Counted from the stretch's first letter, positions 1 through 14,400 are shown. The stretch is DNA of 64,000 nt from Lytechinus variegatus (GCF_018143015.1 NC_054741.1:37290510-37354509); one strand, 5' to 3'. A program made the numbers and translations. The notes: generated by a model not told the origin, from the sequence alone.

Positions 1-2880
1 AGTTGCTGTCACACCTTGGCTTTATTCACAGTGTGAAAGAAAGTTTAGTATACATATATTAAAGTCACTGGAAATCATGGTTCGAAATTGATGTCCGTCT
101 CCCAGAAGTATTTGTATACTAGTCTGAACTTGAAAACCAATCTAGCTTGGTAGCAAAACTAGAAATGAACTTGAGTTGGATTTGTGATGGTGATGCATGT
201 GATGTGAAAATGAATTTTTGTTGGACATTCTGACTTGCATTCTGGCAAATAAACTTTTGGATGATGAAATCAACCCGTTTAAATCATCCTTCATTTTCAA
301 AATGAGTTTGCTTGAGTATTCTTCATTCCTCAAGACATTCTTCATGTTAAATGAATAAATAAGTGTTATCCTTATTACACTTGCAATTTTTATTTCATTT
401 TCCTTTCAAAAGTGTATCACCTACATGTATATTCAGTGCTCACAGTCATATTTTTGGTGAATTAAGAAGTGAAAATTAGAAAAAAATATTCAGACAGGAA
501 GTAAGATAAATGGCATTTGTCATTAGCCAGATAGGTATTTATTGTCACTGTGATATAGTGATCTACATATATTCTCAACACACTGATTTTTTTTTAATGT
601 CATCTTTACCCCAATCTGCTACCTCTCATACTGGTCACTGGTTTAAATAAAAGCAAACAGTGGAACAACAAAGTCACAGTAAATTGGACCATCATTACCT
701 GCAGAGAATTGTGACATCACAGTATTCAAGAGAGGGGATGACAAGAGATAACTTCAACCCCCCCCCCCCCTCTTCCAAACAATAATTTCTCTGTTTGAAT
801 ATCTACCATTGAGCATTACATTGCTATTGCTGTAACGAAATAACCAATTTTAGATTTTGTCATCTCACTATTCAAACATCCAGAAGTATTTTTTCCTTGT
901 GCTAATCCTATAGAACTTTCATCATTTGTTTCCATTTGTTTTTTTATACTAAGTACTAATGTTACTTTTATTTGTCAGATTGCCTTTGATGAGACATTTC
1001 ATTTTTTTTCACTACATGTACAATAAAACCTGTAGATAAAGAAGCAGGTAGAAGAAGGTAGACAAGGAAAGTGGTCTTTATGAACTGGTTTTTGGAACAC
1101 TTTTTATAGGGAAAGTACTATTTAAAGGTATACCAAACATGTGGTCCTTCTGTACAGGTTGATAGCAGGTTTGACAGTATTACATGTACACTCCAAAGTC
1201 ACAAGTTCCAAGCTTGTAATACTGTACAGTATGTCACAATGCTCAGCAACAGTTCACCAGAATTTCTGTGTACAATAAAGACATTTTGGTCCCAAGGATA
1301 AAAAAAAGGAAATAAATTGTGTATTGATCAAACTTTTACTTGAGCACAAAATAATTTGTCCAGAGTCGTGCAAGTCAATTACATCATTCAGCGCAACACC
1401 TGAGGTCATGATGACGTCATTTAAACATATCACAAATCTTTCCATCATGCACGAGTTTGTCTTTGTAACTTTGATCAATTTATGTATAATATGCATTAGG
1501 CCTACATGTAATATGCATTTATTGGCATTAACGGGGTGATTGATCCCTCCATGTCAGGACATGCCTTGCTGTGCATTGTCCCTGCATCGTCTCTCTCACC
1601 ATTTTCAAACCAGACCTAAAGCAAACACAAATGAGATCACTCACAATTATATAAGTAAGATCTTTTATTCTGTTGAATTTTGTACATATCACAATATATG
1701 TATACAATTTGATGTAAATTATCAAGTTTACAGCAAACCAAACACAGAGTAAACATTTGATTGTGCATAATTTGATCTAAAACATAACACAAAAACACAC
1801 ATGATAATCTTTAGAATTCTAAATCTTACAAGAGGAGACATGTAGAACTCTGTCAATATTGTATGAATGATTTCATGTATAACTACAGGGGAAAAACTTA
1901 AATTGACAACATCCATGCATATTAATATTATGGAAGGTTGCAGAAGTCAAATTTTGTTATTTGTTGTCCCTAATGTGATATTCAAAAATTAATACAAGTG
2001 GATTTTGGATGAAAGTCTGTAAAGAAGAATGTCTATTCATAGGAAGTTTGATTCACCATTCTGGTTAAAATAAGTAGAGAAAAGGAAATACGATTTCTTC
2101 AGTGTACTGACTCTATACAGTATAGACCAACCAAATCTATTACAACATCCAATCAGTTGGTTCAGTCGGATTCATTGGTGGTCTGTGGCATAAGCTTCAT
2201 CTCATAAACATTTTGCAATGAGGCTTCTTTTTTTCAATTGCTGATGACATCAAAAAATGAGAGTGCTATACATGTAGTTGTCTTCATTTTTTTCTTCAAT
2301 AAATCATGCATGCAATAGCAGACTATGAGCTCTGCTTGGCATATGTCATTGAGATATGTTTATCTTAATTACTTTATCATCAAACAAATAGATGCATTCT
2401 TAAAGATGTTCAGAGAAAATGTAGCATTTCTGATCTGCCTAAAGAAGAGGAAAAGATGGCAGCAACAAGGATAAGATGGTTGAGCAGCAGGAAACAGTCG
2501 AGGACAGAGACTAGAAGAGGCCGCAGACATGGAAGAAAAGCACAAGGGGGAAGACCAGGACGAAGAAACCATACAAAATTACAGTAAAATCTGGAATATG
2601 ATCTGCTAGAAGAGGAAGAAGACAAGTTACCTAACATGCAACAAAGTCTAAGACCATATCCAAACAAAGAAATGTGATGAAATAGTCATGCGTTTGCTGC
2701 AGGGAAAATCCACTATTAAAGAGAAGAGCATTTTGTACTGCCTCATTGCAAAATGTTCAATTTTTATTTGACTAAACAATTTCCTGGAATAAAACCCAGG
2801 ATTCTTTACTTGTAGGTAAACCTATAAATCCGGCACAAAATTTGAATAAAATTGAAAAAAAAATCCCTTGGTAAATTGGT

Positions 2881-3075
2881 CTAAAATGTCTACTGCCTGT
2901 TTGGTCTCGTCCTACATGGTGTTATCCCTTTTTGTCTACAACCAGTTTGTCTAACACAATGTTGGTTTAATTGCATCTTTAGTCTATCAACCATTTCATC
3001 TAGGCCCTATATCCAGTTCATCTAATATTCATTTGCTACAGTACATTTTGTATGATTAGATGACCTGCTCATGAA
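2881..3075. repeat. Interspersed repeat with repeated GTCTAAT-like words
   Basis: The words 'tttgtctaa', 'catctagg' and 'catctaat' recur every 20-40 bases. The same texture and wording appear at about 45455-45760 in TMEM208 intron 2, including 'cctacatggt' / 'cccacatggt' followed by 'tgtctac'. It is an interspersed repeat of unknown class. Confidence 0.4.
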
Positions 3076-3427
3076 CCAAATTTTCCTTTGACCTAATAGA
3101 GGATCATTAATAAAGTGTGAAAGTCTTTGCCTCTTGGGTCATATCACATCTAAGCGTACATGCAAAGCACAGATTGCTTTCAGGGTATAAAATACCCCCC
3201 GACTTTGCGTGTACGTAGTTCATGATAGCGTTTCATTCGAAACGTAAACATGTTACGTAATTCTGATATACCCCATGGCGATAATGATCAAGTCAATTTT
3301 TATGTAAATGATGAAAATTTTCATGGCAAGTTCACAATTACTTTTTTCTCCAAATGCATAAACCTAGCCAGGAATACACTAATCATTCTTTGTGCCATTG
3401 ATATCTAATGACAGCAAACACCTCTAC

Positions 3428-3716
3428 TGGGGTCCTATTTCACAAAGACTAGTTATAGTAACAAATGCACAATATACTATTAGCCAATCAAATTGAATGA
3501 TTTCAGTAGCTTTTAACTGTCATTGCAAATTTGTTATTAGAACAAGTTTAATAAAATGGGCCCCGGGGGCCCATTTCTTAAAGGACTTCCAACTGTTGTA
3601 ACTTTGCCACTATGGCAACTTCCATGGAAACCTTGATTATGATTGGCTGCTGAGCCCTGTTACCATGGTAGTTGAAATAATGGCAAACTGTCCTTCATGA
3701 AACAGGGCCCCTGATC
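3428..3716. repeat. Two adjoining small MITEs with GGGCCC-TTTCAT ends
   Basis: Two foldback units abut at GGGCCCC/GGGGGCCC. The second (about 3561-3716) begins GGGCCCATTTCTTAAAGGA and ends with its imperfect complement TCCTTCATGAAACAGGGCCC. Its core 'ggctgctgag..ctgttaccatggtag' recurs at 5212-5260 and 6665-6720. It is a short non-autonomous inverted-repeat family. Confidence 0.55.
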
Positions 3717-3845
3717 TAATAAAAAAATTAAGACACTCATAAACCTTTGTATCAATAACACAGCGATGAGAAACATTCCATGATCAGGAAAATCTATACT
3801 GGCTGCTTGCATATATTGCTTTGAAAGGCTACACAACATGTACTT

Positions 3846-4165
3846 GTGGGGTGTTTCATAAAAGCTGTTCTTAAAGTTCCGAATGAATGAACAAATGACT
3901 GAATGACTGCAATATGAATTTCAAAGTATAAGCCCCCAGTTTTTGTTTTTTATTTAAGAAATGACTGACTGCTTTATGACTTATCTCAAAAAGTTACAGC
4001 CAAAAAATTTACATTGCCATAAAATGTGTTATAACAGTAAAATATGGATATATATATACATTGGTATTTCAACTAGTGCAATTGAGACACTATTGGCTGC
4101 CATATTACAGTCATTTATGAGGTAGTTCATAACTTTAAGAACAGTTTTATGAAACTGCCCCCTGC
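3846..4165. repeat. Foldback MITE with TTTCATAAAAGCTGTTC ends
   Basis: The left end GGGGTGTTTCATAAAAGC runs into 'tgttcttaaagtt'. The right end is its complement ('aactttaagaacagttttatgaaac..cccc'). The interior is AT-rich and non-coding. A related unit lies in CENPL intron 2 at 21958-22128. Confidence 0.6.
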
Positions 4166-4212
4166 ACTATAATGATTATTGTACCCTGTGAAAGCACACT
4201 TCTTATTCATCC

Positions 4213-4793
4213 TTTAAAGGGGTACCCCAGGCTGAAAAGAATTATACCTCAATAAGTAGAGTAAAATTCACCAAACACAATGCTGAGAATTTCATCAATA
4301 TCTGATACTAAACAAAACAAATTTATTTGATTAAAAAGTTTCGCAATGTTTTCTGAAAACCTCCATATAATTGTCGTCATGTATATGAAATAGGTGGGCT
4401 GAAGATGTCATTTTCCCACTTTTCCTTTTCTTATGTTATTACATGATATGAAAATACAATCATATTTTCATACATGTGTGCATGATAAATTATGTTTCAT
4501 CTGTAACAAAATAAGTTTCAGCAATGATTTTCTTACTCATTAAATCAGGAGTAAAGGTCCATCCATGTCGGTCATAATTCAAGGATAAATTTCAGAAAAT
4601 AAAAAAGAAGTAGAGATATGACATCATCAGCTTGCTCACTGCATTAAGGTATTCATGGAAAAACTGTTTCATCAAAATAATGCAGAACTTTAAAATGTCA
4701 TAACTTATTCTTTGTACGACTTTGATTAAATTTTTCTTTTGTTGGATTATACTCTGCTCAAATCATTATTTTCAGCCTGGGGTACCCCTTTAA
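4213..4793. repeat. About 580-bp palindromic MITE, GGGGTACCCCAGGCTG ends
   Basis: The two ends are inverted copies (TTTAAAGGGGTACCCCAGG and its complement). Homology between the arms continues inward, with 'gagtaaaattcac' facing matching wording on the other arm. The interior carries the 'gatgtcat..ccccact' and 'catcatcagc' words also seen in the MITEs at 13556, 37629 and 58023, so it belongs to the same broad group with its own termini. Confidence 0.7.
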
Positions 4794-5111
4794 TAAAATC
4801 AAAATCTTGAATATTCCTAGCAATATACAAATTATGTATTTCATTTAATTTCCTTTTTTTCATACAAAAATCATATAAGCTGATATGTAGTACTAAAATA
4901 TAATAAAATCTAATCATCTGTACACTTCATACTATGCAGGAGCATTTCAATTAGCTTACCTAGCAAAAAAACTTCGCCATTATCACAAATATTGAAAAGA
5001 CTATTGATGTGATATGTACTGATCCTTAATTACTGCCGTCTATACAAATAGAATTTCAATATATACATATTCAACTTTTAATAACAAAAATGAATGTTAA
5101 AAACACCAGGA

Positions 5112-5275
5112 ACTCAATATGAAATCTCCATGAACCAAATGAAACCTGTGACCCATTTTACAAAATTTATTATTAACTTTGCCATTATTAAAAAGAAACT
5201 GTGCTTTTGATAAACTGCTGAGCCATGTTACCATGGTAATTACCATAATGGCAAAGTTACCACATGGAACAAGCC
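5112..5275. repeat. Small MITE of the TTACCATGGTAA group
   Basis: The segment contains 'tttgccattatt' facing 'aataatggcaaa'-type wording around 'gagccatgttaccatggtaa'. It is the same family as 3561-3716 and about 6655-6745. It overlaps the downstream half of the minus-strand reading frame at 5097-5522, which therefore is unlikely to be coding there. Confidence 0.5.
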
Positions 5276-5524
5276 CCAAATGTTTTTTTCTTGCAAAAAT
5301 ACAAAAGAATAAGTGCATGGCTTTGGTTTTGCTATTGTTTTGAAAGAATCTGGAAATACCTTTAAAAAAAAGCAGTATGCATAGAACTGTAAAAGTGGCT
5401 ATTAACATTGCTTTTCTTGGATACCGGTAATTACTATTATCAAAGACATCATGTGACTTTTCCTTGAAAGGCGAATAACGAGAAAGGGCTGCATAATACT
5501 GTGGATATGGGTAGTGATTCATGA

Positions 5525-5640
5525 AAGGACTTGTCAGACGTCTATTTTATCCGACAGTTACCATAGTAACAGTGCTTCTCAGCCAATCAAAATCTACGAA
5601 AGTTGTCAGATCTGACAATTTGTCGGATGAAATGCTCCTC
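5525..5640. repeat. Small foldback MITE with TTGTCAGA/TCTGACAA arms
   Basis: 'aaggacttgtcagacgtc' faces 'tctgacaatttgtcggatgaaatgctcc', with 'gttaccatagtaac' in the middle. The same plan (TTACCATAGTAAC flanked by CTGACA motifs) occurs at 16874-17045. Confidence 0.5.
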
Positions 5641-8433
5641 TGGGTGTAATGCCTTGAGTCAGTGAGTTGCAATGTCGTCCACGCAGCAATCTTTTGTACG
5701 GGGTAAATTAATTTCTTATCGAGTCATAATCCAATATGAGAAACAAATTATAGTAATGGTTGTATGGTTTAATCACAACTCACAACTGCATATTATTAGG
5801 CTTGTGAATGCACTGTCTTGCTCACTCAATAGTAGTCATACCTGGCAAAGTGCCGTAAAAAATACATTGCAAACTACATCAAATTTCACAAGGGCCTATT
5901 TGCTAATTACTTTCCGGTTATAGAACTTTTAAATTATCATTGAAGCACAAGTTTAATTGCCCTACTTCTCAAGTTGCAGTGTTTTATTCTTTTTTTATTG
6001 ATTGTGGATATTGATTTGCTATTAATCCTCTGGATGCAAGTCAAGCTCTTACAGCTTTGATTTTGTATCAAGCTATTACAAACATACTACCGGTACACAA
6101 TACTGACTGATGCCCCCCCCCAAAAAAAAAAAATTGTTGCGCATTGGCAGGGACAGCTATAGTTAATGTTAACAATACACAGCAATATAAAGGTGTGATC
6201 TTGGCCGGAATGCCAACTTCAATGATTGCTTTGAAAATGGTTTCTAAAAACATTTACTCTACCTCAAATACTATATTTAGTAATTATCAGTTGCAAAACT
6301 CTATTCCTTCTAATAAAAAAAAACAATCAGTCTTGCATTTCAGAATCTAAACCCTAATAATTGGGGACTATGAAATAAGTGTCAGTATCTATGGTAATCT
6401 AGTTTGCACAAAGCAGACTCGACAGCTGAACCTCTAAATTCATATATACACTGTACACATTAACAAAGTATAATGGCAAGGTTTGATATTATTCTTACGT
6501 ACATTGTCATTCTTGACTTTCACATGGAAGAAGCTTGAGCCATTCTTGATATGGATCAAAAACATAATGAAATAAAGAAGAAAATCTGAACAGAATAATC
6601 AATATCTGTTGCCTCTGAGCATCTAGGATAACTTTCAGTTCGACTTAGTTTGTCTGTCCAACTAGGATTGGCTGCTGAGGACCTGTTACCATGGTAGTTG
6701 TCATAATGGCAAAGTTACCAGTTGTAACACTTCAAAGAATGGTCCCGGTTTTCTTTGGATTATGGATGATTCCGGATGTCATTTTGCTTGTGCAAGATGA
6801 AAATGAAATAATAAAAGTTACTCTTATTTTTGGCTTGTATCTTTTAGCTAAAATGAACAGGAGATACTACGGCCAGTTAATGGAGTTGTCCCAATAAATC
6901 AAGGCCTACTAAATGAGGTCAGATTGTACATAAGGGCCTTTTCTTTAAACTTGACTAAATCAATAAAACCAGTAAAACCAACAATTTGTTTTTTGCAAAA
7001 AGAGCTTTATCAAGTATTAAACCAATCTTGAAAATGGAAAATGCATTGAATCATCCAGTAAAGTGCACACACTTTGGGATGGAGCCCTCGTTATACACAA
7101 CAAAAAAGAAATATAGCTCTATAAAGTTTTGGTGGAAAAAGTGCCAGAGAAAACAGGAAGCACGACAGGAGATAGACAAAATGAGTGAGGCATTAGGTAA
7201 GAAACCTTTTTTCTATCTCTTTTTAAGTTATCTTTTAGGTTTCTCCTTTTGCTTTCATTTTCTTGATTAAAGCAGTAGTCCAGGCTGAAAAATTATTTAA
7301 TTTGAACAAATACTTATCACTGAAAATTTTGTCATGGACTTTTACTCTGTTTTTTTTTTCAGCCCATAGTACCCATTTATACACATGATAAATCCCTATG
7401 AGTTTTTTGGGACATTAATTTATCAGGGAGTTTGTAAATTATTTGCAGCAACACTTTGAGAATGTCATCCTGATGCTTTTGATTTAAATCATTCTTGTAT
7501 TAACAATAACAGGAAGATCATGAAAAACATGCAAAATACAGAATTGGTCAATGGAGGCAATATAAATCTAATAATGAGTTAGCTTTATAAGATAACCGAG
7601 TTTAACAGACTACATGTAACATTATGTCTCCCCAGAACATTTTGCCGAAAAAATAACACTTGACACAATAAATAATTCACAACTCTATTACATACAATAC
7701 ATTAGGAATTCGAATTAGACTCAAATCAAGTCTGATGTTGAAATCCACAAAGTTTGCACAAATAATGATTTAAAAACTCTTTGAGAGCTGCGATGCTCAC
7801 AAAGCACAAGCAACTATTGGTCCATATCTCAAAATTAACCTAAAAAGAATTAAGCTCATGAACAGGGTTTTTTCTCCTGTTTTGACAAATGGTGAACAAC
7901 AAACATTTATCTCTCTACTTCATTATATACAAAGTGTTAAATGTACAATTCACCCGTATTGAAACTTGCTAATTAATCCAGCATTCATGCTGGAAGATTG
8001 GTAATTACACATTCATGAATCACAATAGAACTAGCAAAAAATGTGTGCTTCTAGGTCCGTCTTTTTAATATCAACATGCAAGTTGGTTTCAAAAGCAGTA
8101 TTTAGATTTCTGGTTATCGCTACATGTAATAAGACAATGAAAAAACTGCAACAAGGAAAGGCTGATATTGGCATTAACTTGAAGGTCAAGATCTGTTATA
8201 AATTTTAGGAAAGTTCTTTGAGTGACAAATCATGTTGTAGCATGCATTTTGTCATTTTTCTAACCTACAGGGAAGTCAATTCAACTCAATTTATAAAGGA
8301 GCTATCAAGGACGGAAAGCAAATCAAGAACAGGGGCAAATCTTTGTGCTTTATACACCATAATTAGCAGTACTATTGTAAATAGAATCACATAATTCATA
8401 ACTAACTCTCATTGGTAATGAAATCCGGCATGA

Positions 8434-11400
8434 TCAACCTTCATCCCATTTTCTGACGCTTCTCTTGTATGTCAGTAAGTCATCAATGGCATTTGCCATC
8501 TTCTGCCCTTCTTCCTCACTGAACCATTCTTCTCCTTCACTCAACCCTGCACTTGAGCTACTGTCCTCTGCAGGCCTATTGGCAAATGGGTCAAAATCAT
8601 TCACATCATCGTCATTGTCCTCCATTTCTTCCCGCTTGCGCTTCCATCCTCTGGGGTTTTCTGCTGTCAGGCTTTCATCGCTTGAGGAGGAAGCCGGTCT
8701 GGTCAAGCTGCCCAGACTTGTTGGGTTGGACCGATCATCATCCTCTGACTCACTGCTACTACTGCTACTGCTTTCACCACTACTGCTTCCAAACATGTCC
8801 TCAACTTCCTTATCCATACTGGCAAGGTCTTCTGACGAGAAGCTAAACATTGGATTATAGTCCTCCGACATGCTCAAAGGTCTGCTCTTTGTTCTTTGCC
8901 CTGGCATCCCAGTGGAGCCAGCATTTCCATTAGTGCTCACCTTGGCTTTACCTTTTCCTTTCTGCGATCCATTACTTTCTGTGTCACTGAAGCCAGGGGT
9001 GCTACTTCTGCTGCCGTGTTTACTGGCATCGGCAAGAAGAAAGAGCCTCTCATCCACCCGTTCCCATCTCTCCCAACAGCACCACAGCCAATCGGGTTCA
9101 ACAATAAAGATACTTTTGCTGCGCTTGGCTGCGTGGACCTTCGACGTGCCAACCTTGGCAGCGACGAGATGCGTCGTGGCCCTTCCTTTTGCCTGTTCCT
9201 CTTTACTCTTTGTAACAATCTGAGGAGAGACCTTAGCACCTAGCGCAAGAGCCACTTTCCACACTCTGCTCTGTTCTGGTGGCATATTAGTGGGGAACAC
9301 ACTGCTGAAGACAATGTTACATCCTTTCAAAACAGACATCCTCATTGCAGGAACAATGGATTTCAGATCTGGGAGCTCCCGAGGATTTGCATCTACTTGT
9401 GCAAAGAATTTCCTATGAATGCGTGTCAGCGTGTCTGCAAGGTAGAGCAAGTATTCATCCTGATCTTCCACAGGTGACATCGCTTCTGTGCCCGTTCCAT
9501 CTGTAGTGGTTACCTTCTCACTGTCACTCTCCTTTTCATGGGCAAGTTCGCCTTCTTCCATTTCATCCTTTGATAATCCTTTCATATCTCCCTCTCCTGC
9601 CTCCTTCCCACGTCCCTTGTCTAACTTGTCACTGGATTCTTCCTCGCTATCCTTGGTGGTTGAGGACACCTCTGAACTGCACACCTCCGATTTCTCATCC
9701 ACCACCTTGTTCTTGTCCATGGTCTTCTCTTCCTCACTAGCCTCCTTACTCACTTCTCCCTTTCCTTCCTTACTCCCCGTATCTCCCGGGCTATCATCAC
9801 CATCTCCCTTCTGAGAGGGAGGCGAGAACTTATGCTGTGATTCCCTGGGCCTTTTCACGGGGGCATTGTTGCGATCATTTAGGTTTGGAGGCGAGTTGAT
9901 ATCACCGGTGCCTTCAAAGAAGCGGTATGGAGGAACCTGGATCAGGTTTGGAGCAAAGTTCCACACATCATCCCTATCGTCGATGATACACACCATCTTG
10001 TCACCTCTAGGAAATATGGACCTGCAAATCAATGAAGAAGATAATATTACAATGATAGTAGCTGTTATAAGAAAAAAAATAGATCAATGAAATTCACTAC
10101 ATATTCAATTGCATTTTCATTAAATGGTTAAGAAGTAAACTCTTTCCTCCTTTTTTTGACAATTTTGATATCCTTTTCACTGTAGGAGCATATATTACTT
10201 GGCCATGAAAAACAACTTGTACATGCTTTTGTGTACAAGCATTGTATCCAACTTGTAATGAAAGTGTCCACCCCCTTCAAGGAATGGGATTATTCAGGTA
10301 TGCATGGCACTTCTAAAAAAAATGTCTAATTCCAAAGATACATTGCTTGTGGTGGATTACACTTACTGGTCAAATCTATCCCAGCAAATGTGAATAGAGA
10401 AATTAAACAAGCATAACGGTTTTTTTCAAATTGGATGTGAAATTAGAAACATATGACATTTTGAGCTTTGGCTTAATTTCACATAACAGGAATCAGCACA
10501 TCCTGGTCAGCATACAAATGAGGGACTTGAAGCTGTTGCCATCTCACTTTATTCTGTATTTCATTACATGACATAAGAACTCATTTTTTTCTTATTACAA
10601 TGTGAAATGAGTTCTACTTCCTGAACATGTGGAATTGCCATTTTTGCATCTTATTGTGATTTAATGATGAGCTTCCTTAATGTCAAATCTACTACAACCT
10701 GAAATATTTCATAACTCATATTATACAAAGTAAATGGTGAGGGTGTGGCATTACCAGTTATCTCACTGTATATCACCCAAGTTGTGCATATAACTATTTT
10801 ATAAATACAAGCCTAATTTTCATATGTCATACCTTCTTACATTCAATTTTGATGAAATTTTCTGCATTACTCATGTTTTAATTTTCTCTATTCAAATCAA
10901 CTTTAACAATGGGTAAAAATGTTCAATAAATATCATTAATGGCTGATATTACAAGCTGAGACATATATAAATACATAATCACACAAAAGATAAATAGCAT
11001 CTTTCAAGAAAAAATAAAATTGTATCTTTAAATAAATTCCTCCAATAAGAACATTCATCACACAAGGATCCACAACTGAAATGTTTGTTACAATGTGTCC
11101 TTCTTTGAAAAGGGAATTGACACATGCACTCAAACAAGAAATGCCTCAAAATTACACAAAGAAAGTTCAAAAACATTTGTCAGACTTCTGTGCATTGTTA
11201 CTTTAACTCTCTACTTTAACTGTAAAACCTTCCACTAAGGACTACAATCTGAAAGCCCATCAATACAATGACATAAAAATCATTTTAAAAATACCTTAAA
11301 TTTGCTTTCTTTGAGTTGGGGTCAAAGCACTCGTCCCTGGAGAGGATACGATGGGAGAAGAATTTCCCATCCGGGTCAATGATCTCCGCTATAGTATGAG

Positions 11401-14400
11401 CATAGAGACGAACCCCCATGGTAAATATATGTAGCTGGTAGAACTGACTGATGATGTCCAGGAACTGTTGGTAGTTATCCCTGATCCGGGTGTGGTACCA
11501 AGGGAACATGGGACCCTTCCTCAGCTGGAAATGGTGAACCCCCTGCAAAATAATCAATTAAAAAAAAATCTTAGTATTATATTACCAACAATTTAAAATA
11601 AAGAAAAATCTGAATCTGCTGCCTGAAAGGAATACTGGTTGAGCAAAAATACTTATAAATTTTACATCATAGGTGAATAGTGTGAACTAATCTTCTACTC
11701 ATTCACACACAATCATAGAGGAAGAGGGGAAAGGGGGGGGGGGGTCTTGCTATAGTCAGTACACATACTCTAATAATTATGATCAATGCATGAATCAGGG
11801 AGACAGAAACATTAAAGACAGTAGCTTTCACTGAGGTTCATTAATTTTCAGGGACTTCAGTAACAATCAAGGAGCCTTGGCAGCTTTGCTCCGGGGGGGG
11901 GGGGGGGGAGGGGGGGGGCCACTTACATTGATGAGTGGATACCATATGCGCGACCCAAAAAACACATAAAAAGGATGTCTTTTTCACGATAGGGCACGTT
12001 ACGTACGTAACGTGATAAGGGTGTCAAAAACACAAAAATAATGAAAAAAGGGTATCTATTTCGCTAGGAAAATTACGTGTTTAGGGTCGAATTTGCGGGG
12101 ATGATAAAACAAAATTAAAATGTTTTACAAAGGATGTCCTTTTTGCCCCAACACTTCGTGTTTAGGGGTTCATTTCAGGGAACATTTGCCAAGAGTATAT
12201 GTTTCCAATACTTGTTAAGGGTAGGGTTTCACATGCCAATACTTGTTAAGGGGTGCATTTTCAGAATATGGAAATTACCTGTTTAGGGTGCTTTTCGAGA
12301 CCCGTGGTCGCGCATGGTATCCACTTGTGAATGGAAGTGGCCCCCCCCCGGGGCTTTGCTACACACTTTGCTTCAAATTATTGTTCTTTGGAAAATAATA
12401 TTCTGGTCATTTGTAAAGTTTTTAAAGAATCAAATCCTTGAACCAGTTGAATAACATTTAAGAGAAAAATCAAACAACCAATCAATCAAAGGTTTGAGAA
12501 AAATGGAATGAATAAGACAGTTATGGGCATTTGAATACCGAGATCACTAGTGCTGTGTATCCTCTCATTGGCAACAAGACCAAAATCTGTTTAAACTTTC
12601 AAATTTCTTTTGAACATATTTCACTCAACTTTTCTCTTTTATTGAGTCTAATCACAAGATTGGGTGTTCTATTATTTATGAGAAGACATCATGGATGAAT
12701 TGGAATATTTTAGTCTTATCATCAGATTGCACACAGAGATATCTTGAGCTATATTCAAGCTATTTTCAGTGTCAAATGGGACATGTAATAGGCTTTTTAC
12801 ACAGGATTTTCTTAACCCCGGACTATCGCTAACCCCGTACTATCCTTAACCCCGTACTATTTATTTTCCTTTTCACACATGCCAAATTGTTTTTGCTAAC
12901 CCCGGATAAGGAATGCTTGCTTTTTACACACGAAACTCGCTAACCCCGGACTATTGGTAGCTCATGAATATTCACGAGCGCACTGAGGGGTCATTCGGGT
13001 CATATCCAAAATCGCTGACTTCTGGCGCGCGCTTTTTTTTTCATCGCCGTGATCGCTGTTCATGAATATTCATTATACTTACCTCTGATTGGACAACAGG
13101 GCCGGCTCTGTTGCGGGGCATGAATGGGAGCGCTTAGCCCACTTTCGTTTTACACATGCGATCTTAACCCCGTACTATTGCTCTTAGCACCGCAATTGGT
13201 GGGATAACCCTGCTTTTTGCAGGGCCAAATAATCCCGTACTATAGGTGGGGTTAGCCCACTTTGCAAAAACGCTGTGTAAAACGAAAGTGGGCTAAGCTT
13301 AACCCCGTACTATAGGTGGGGCTAAATTGTCATTTAGCCCCACCAATAGTACGGGGTTAAGGAAATTTTAGCCTGTCTAAAAAGGATATAAGACATCACA
13401 CATCTTGTTTGCCTTGCCAATAGGAGAGTCTCCAAAGCATCAAATGCTCTTAACTTTTTTATAGTCTGTCCAATTTAAAACTTTCATTGATCTTATCCTC
13501 TGATTTTTTTTTCCTTTCACATAGGCTAACTTGTTCCAATGGTTTCCTTCTCCTATAAAGGGATGGTCTAGGCTGGAGATATTTATATCTCAATAAATAG
13601 AGTAAAATTCACAGAGGAAATGGTGAAAATTTGATCAAAATAGGATAACAAATAAGGAAGTTATTGAATTTTGAATTTTAAAGATTTTCATTATTCTGGT
13701 AAAATTCTAGGCATGTCTTCATGAATATTCATTAGGTGGGCTGATGATGTCATATCCCCACTTGTTCTTTTGTATTTTATTGTATGAAATTTGTTCATTC
13801 AAAATTTTTCTACCAAGACCTAAATCAATCAGATTTACAACTGATTAAGTGCATTAGATATTAATTGCCGCAACTTTTTTCATCATAATGAAGACACATC
13901 ATTTACACATGAATGAAAAATGAAACAATTATGATTTCATGTAATAACATAAGAAAAAAGAGGGGATGTGACATCATCAGCCCACTTAAAGAATATTCAT
14001 GACGATGTGCAAATAACTGTTTTCACAAAATAATGCTAAAATTTAAAATTCAATAACTTTTTATTTTTTATCCTATTTTGATGAAAATTTCATCATTTTG
14101 GTCTGTGAATTTTACTCTTATTTATCTAGATATTTTTAGTCTGGACCATCCCTTTAAGAAAAGCTTGATGAAACAGCCTGACTTACAGGCATCTCTGCTG
14201 GGACGTCATCAAGTGTAGTGTGGATTAATGTCTGATCCAGATCAACAAGAAGAACCAGCTTTTTATGCTTGATCAGAGAATCCTCATCAAGCTTGGCAAG
14301 AACATCAGCTTCCTAAGGATATGAATGACATGAGAGTTTATGTTTTTGTAAAAATTTATTTCATCTAAAGGCCTACTACTTAAAGGCCAAGTCCACCCCA

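Larger units (their letters stand above)
1..8433. other. Intergenic / 3' flank of CTDP1, no supported gene
   Basis: No open reading frame here has convincing homology, length or splice context. The stretch holds poly-C (about 760-769), several short palindromic MITEs listed separately, and AT-rich single-copy-looking DNA. The 3' UTR of CTDP1 must lie just below 8434, but I could not fix its poly(A) site. Two weak coding candidates (about 5340-5522 minus and 6986-7195 plus) are discussed elsewhere in this report. Confidence 0.6.

Noticed and set aside
2369-2667. Overlapping minus-strand Ser/Leu/Cys-rich frames
   Set aside because: They are shadows of a purine-rich plus-strand stretch, with no homology and no splice context.
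6986-7195. Plus-strand frame (FFAKRALSSIKPILKMENAL.., then KSEALG-like end at a GTAAGA donor) as a coding exon
   Set aside because: It is Lys-rich and AT-driven, with no acceptor of quality, no partner exon and no recognisable family.
8465-9814. Several plus-strand frames of about 100 codons
   Set aside because: They lie antisense to CTDP1 exon 6 and arise from its Ser/Glu-rich codons.
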